Of a stretch of DNA of 5,105 nt, positions 3,620 through 5,105 are shown in pieces. Both the position numbers and the translations under genes were made by a program. This DNA is from Hyphomicrobiales bacterium (GTDB lineage: Bacteria; Pseudomonadota; Alphaproteobacteria; Rhizobiales; Xanthobacteraceae): assembly GCA_017304505.1 (NCBI GenBank), contig JAFKKQ010000166.1, positions 1-5,105 on the forward strand, written 5' to 3'. The notes under the pieces were generated by a model. That model made no database searches, was not told the origin of the DNA, and was given only the letters and a program-made list of their open reading frames with translations. The first letter of the stretch is position 1. Every line of letters begins with the position of its first letter.

Positions 3620-5105
3620 TCAGTAATCCTTGAGCAGCCGCTCGATGTAATCCAGCTCAAGCTGCGGACGGTAACTCTCGCCAAACCGCTTGCGCAGTTC
3701 CTCGAGGATCCGGCGGGCACGCTGCACGTCGATCTCGCCGGGCACTTTGACCGTGGTGTCGTCGCCGTAGTCGCGGCCGCGGAGCGGGCGGCCGAGCGGG
3801 TCGGTGTTCTGGTCGGCTCGCGACGGCCCCATGCGGCCGCCGGGCTCGCCGGGACCCGGCCCATTGCCCATCTGCTGCTGCATCGACTGCGCCATGCCTT
3901 GCGCGCCCTTGCGCAAGGCTTCGAGCGCGCGGCCCTGCGAATCGACGGCGCTGTCGGCGTCGCCATCGCCGAGCGAGCCTTGGGCATCGCCCATCGCTTC
4001 GCCGGCACGGCCGAACTGACCCATGCCGCCGTCCTGCTGGCCTTGCTGACCCTGCCCTTCTTGGCTTTCCTGGCCTTGCTGGCCCTGTTGCGGGAAGCCC
4101 TGCTTGCGCAGTTCCTCCAGCAGCTTGTTGAGCTGGTCGCGCAGCGCCTGCTGGTCCTGGCGCAAGCCGTTCATCGCACTCGAATCGCGCTGCTGCTGGC
4201 CGCCGTACTGGCGACGCTGCTCCTGGCCTTGACGGAAGGTGCGGTCGCGCAACTGCTGCTGCTTGCGAATCATGTCGCCGAGTTCGTCGAGCGCCGACTG
4301 CATGTCGCCGCCCTGCTGGCCGTTCGGCCGCGCCATCTGCAGGTTCTCCAGCATCTGCCGAAGCTGGTCGAGCATCTGCTTGGCGGCGTCGCGCGCGCCC
4401 GAGCGCGCCAGCCGCTCCATGCGGTCGAGCATGCTGCGCAGGTCCTGCGGACGCAGTTCGCGCATCGCATTGGGATCGAGCGGGCGCGCCATCTGCGGGT
4501 TCTTGCGCATCTCCTCGGCCAGCGCCTGCATGAACTTGTCGAGCGCGGCCCGCAGGTTGTCCATCAGCTTCTTGATCTCTTCGTCGGACGCGCCGCGCTC
4601 GAGCGCATCGCGCAAGGCGTCCTGCGCCGCCCGCAGCGCCTTCTCGGTATCCGAGACGTTGCCGTCCTCGAGCTGCACCGCCATGTCCCACAGCCGGGCG
4701 ACGACATCGCGCAGCGAATCGTCGTTGTCGGCGCGCGCAAGCTGCCAGTAGATCGAGCGCAATCCGAGATAGACGCTGCTGCTGGGCATGAAGCGCTCGG
4801 GCGCGATGGTGAGCGCGTCGAGCGCGGTCAGCACCTCATCCTTGGCGTTGGCGTCGAGCGCGAGCAGGCGGCGCTGCTCGATCAAGGCGCGCGGCAGCGG
4901 CTTGCTGAACGGCCGCTGCGGCAGCCGCATCTCCTGCGAGGCCGACCGGCCCTCGTTGCCCGCTTCGTCGCGGGCGGTGAGCGTCATCACCACATCGACG
5001 CCGGACCAGGGATGTTCGGACAAATCCTTGGTGGTCTGGCCTGAGCCGGAGCGCGTGCGCGCCTGGGGACACGACAGGCCGAAATCGGGTGCGTCGAACA
5101 GCGGG
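3620..5105 (-). CDS. TIGR02302 (DUF4175) family protein, N-terminal part outside the window
   Basis: Only the C-terminal 494 residues are visible; the frame is open to the right edge, starting PLFDAPDFGLSCPQARTR. The TTG at 5023-5021 lies inside the conserved stretch KDLSEHPWSG, so it is not the start. Family members are large (around 800-900 residues) with membrane helices near the N-terminus, and their function is unknown. Order in the fragment: a beta-rich stretch to about position 4925 (VVMTLTARDEAGNEGRS); a conserved helical part (RALIEQRRLLALDANAK, SVYLGLRSIYWQLARA, EDGNVSDTEKALRAAQDAL) to about 4500; alternating helical and Gln-rich segments; a Q/G-rich tract at 4025-4093; a Gly/Pro-rich stretch; and the conserved tail DPLGRPLRGRDYG...PQLELDYIERLLKDY. 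Coiled-coil character is likely in the Ala/Leu/Arg/Glu-rich helices. It ends 12 bases from the convergent antiporter. In rhizobia it is often near lysA, which I expect outside the right edge. Confidence 0.85.
   Translation of the reverse strand, partial: PLFDAPDFGLSCPQARTRSGSGQTTKDLSEHPWSGVDVVMTLTARDEAGNEGRSASQEMRLPQRPFSKPLPRALIEQRRLLALDANAKDEVLTALDALTIAPERFMPSSSVYLGLRSIYWQLARADNDDSLRDVVARLWDMAVQLEDGNVSDTEKALRAAQDALRDALERGASDEEIKKLMDNLRAALDKFMQALAEEMRKNPQMARPLDPNAMRELRPQDLRSMLDRMERLARSGARDAAKQMLDQLRQMLENLQMARPNGQQGGDMQSALDELGDMIRKQQQLRDRTFRQGQEQRRQYGGQQQRDSSAMNGLRQDQQALRDQLNKLLEELRKQGFPQQGQQGQESQEGQGQQGQQDGGMGQFGRAGEAMGDAQGSLGDGDADSAVDSQGRALEALRKGAQGMAQSMQQQMGNGPGPGEPGGRMGPSRADQNTDPLGRPLRGRDYGDDTTVKVPGEIDVQRARRILEELRKRFGESYRPQLELDYIERLLKDY
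4025..4093 (-). repeat. Q/G-rich low-complexity tract inside the TIGR02302 gene
   Basis: On the minus strand the codons give a run of Gln, Gly and a few Glu/Ser residues, with the words GQQGQ and EGQGQQ in near-tandem order (starting at PQQGQQGQ and ending at QQDGG). The DNA repeats the words CAGGGCCAGCAAGGCCAG-like with variation, so it can change length by slippage. It is probably a flexible or sticky linker between helical parts. Tracts of this kind are common in the family and vary in length between species. Confidence 0.7.

Noticed and set aside
3899..5044. Plus-strand open frame of 381 codons opposite the TIGR02302 gene
   Set aside because: The Leu/Ala/Arg-rich translation mirrors Gln, Ala and Arg codons of the real minus-strand gene; no motif and no convincing ribosome binding site.

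Overview
The window is GC-rich, densely packed bacterial DNA. Its gene set points to an alphaproteobacterium, most likely of the Rhizobiales (Hyphomicrobiales). The markers are an FtsE with the alphaproteobacterial N-terminus, a CpdR-type single-domain response regulator, and a protein of the TIGR02302/DUF4175 family, which I know mainly from that class. The assignment rests on remembered family features, not on a search. I see no tRNA, rRNA, insertion sequence, phage gene or CRISPR array.

Layout. Positions 1-368 (minus) hold the N-terminal part of ftsE, the ATPase of the FtsEX division complex; it runs off the left edge. Positions 369-655 are a divergent intergenic region containing short repeats and palindromes. 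Positions 656-1489 (plus) encode a membrane-anchored protein with an N-terminal MJ0042-type zinc ribbon. Seven bases further on is a CpdR-like receiver protein (1497-1868), whose ribosome binding site overlaps the zinc-ribbon stop codon, so the two are probably translationally coupled. After 65 bases with small competing stem-loops comes a KefB/KefC-like cation:proton antiporter with a C-terminal RCK/TrkA-N domain (1934-3607). It ends 12 bases from the stop of a convergent gene (3620 to beyond 5105, minus), a large Q/G-rich TIGR02302 family protein whose N-terminus lies outside the window.

Function. The left half groups a division ATPase, a single-pass zinc-ribbon protein and a regulator of the type that controls ClpXP-dependent proteolysis in the cell cycle. 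This makes the unstudied zinc-ribbon protein a candidate for envelope or cell-cycle work, but that is inference from position only. The right half is an ion transporter and an envelope-associated protein of unknown function with no evident link between them.

The most unusual observation is in the antiporter. The segment that in relatives holds a transmembrane stretch of about 14-16 residues (pattern RQP-hhhAYLhAGFhhGP) appears to be missing in frame, and the junction sits in a perfect 12-base palindrome. This is a true deletion, a divergent topology or an assembly collapse. Otherwise the window looks like ordinary chromosomal core sequence, and I do not see a clear new multi-gene system.
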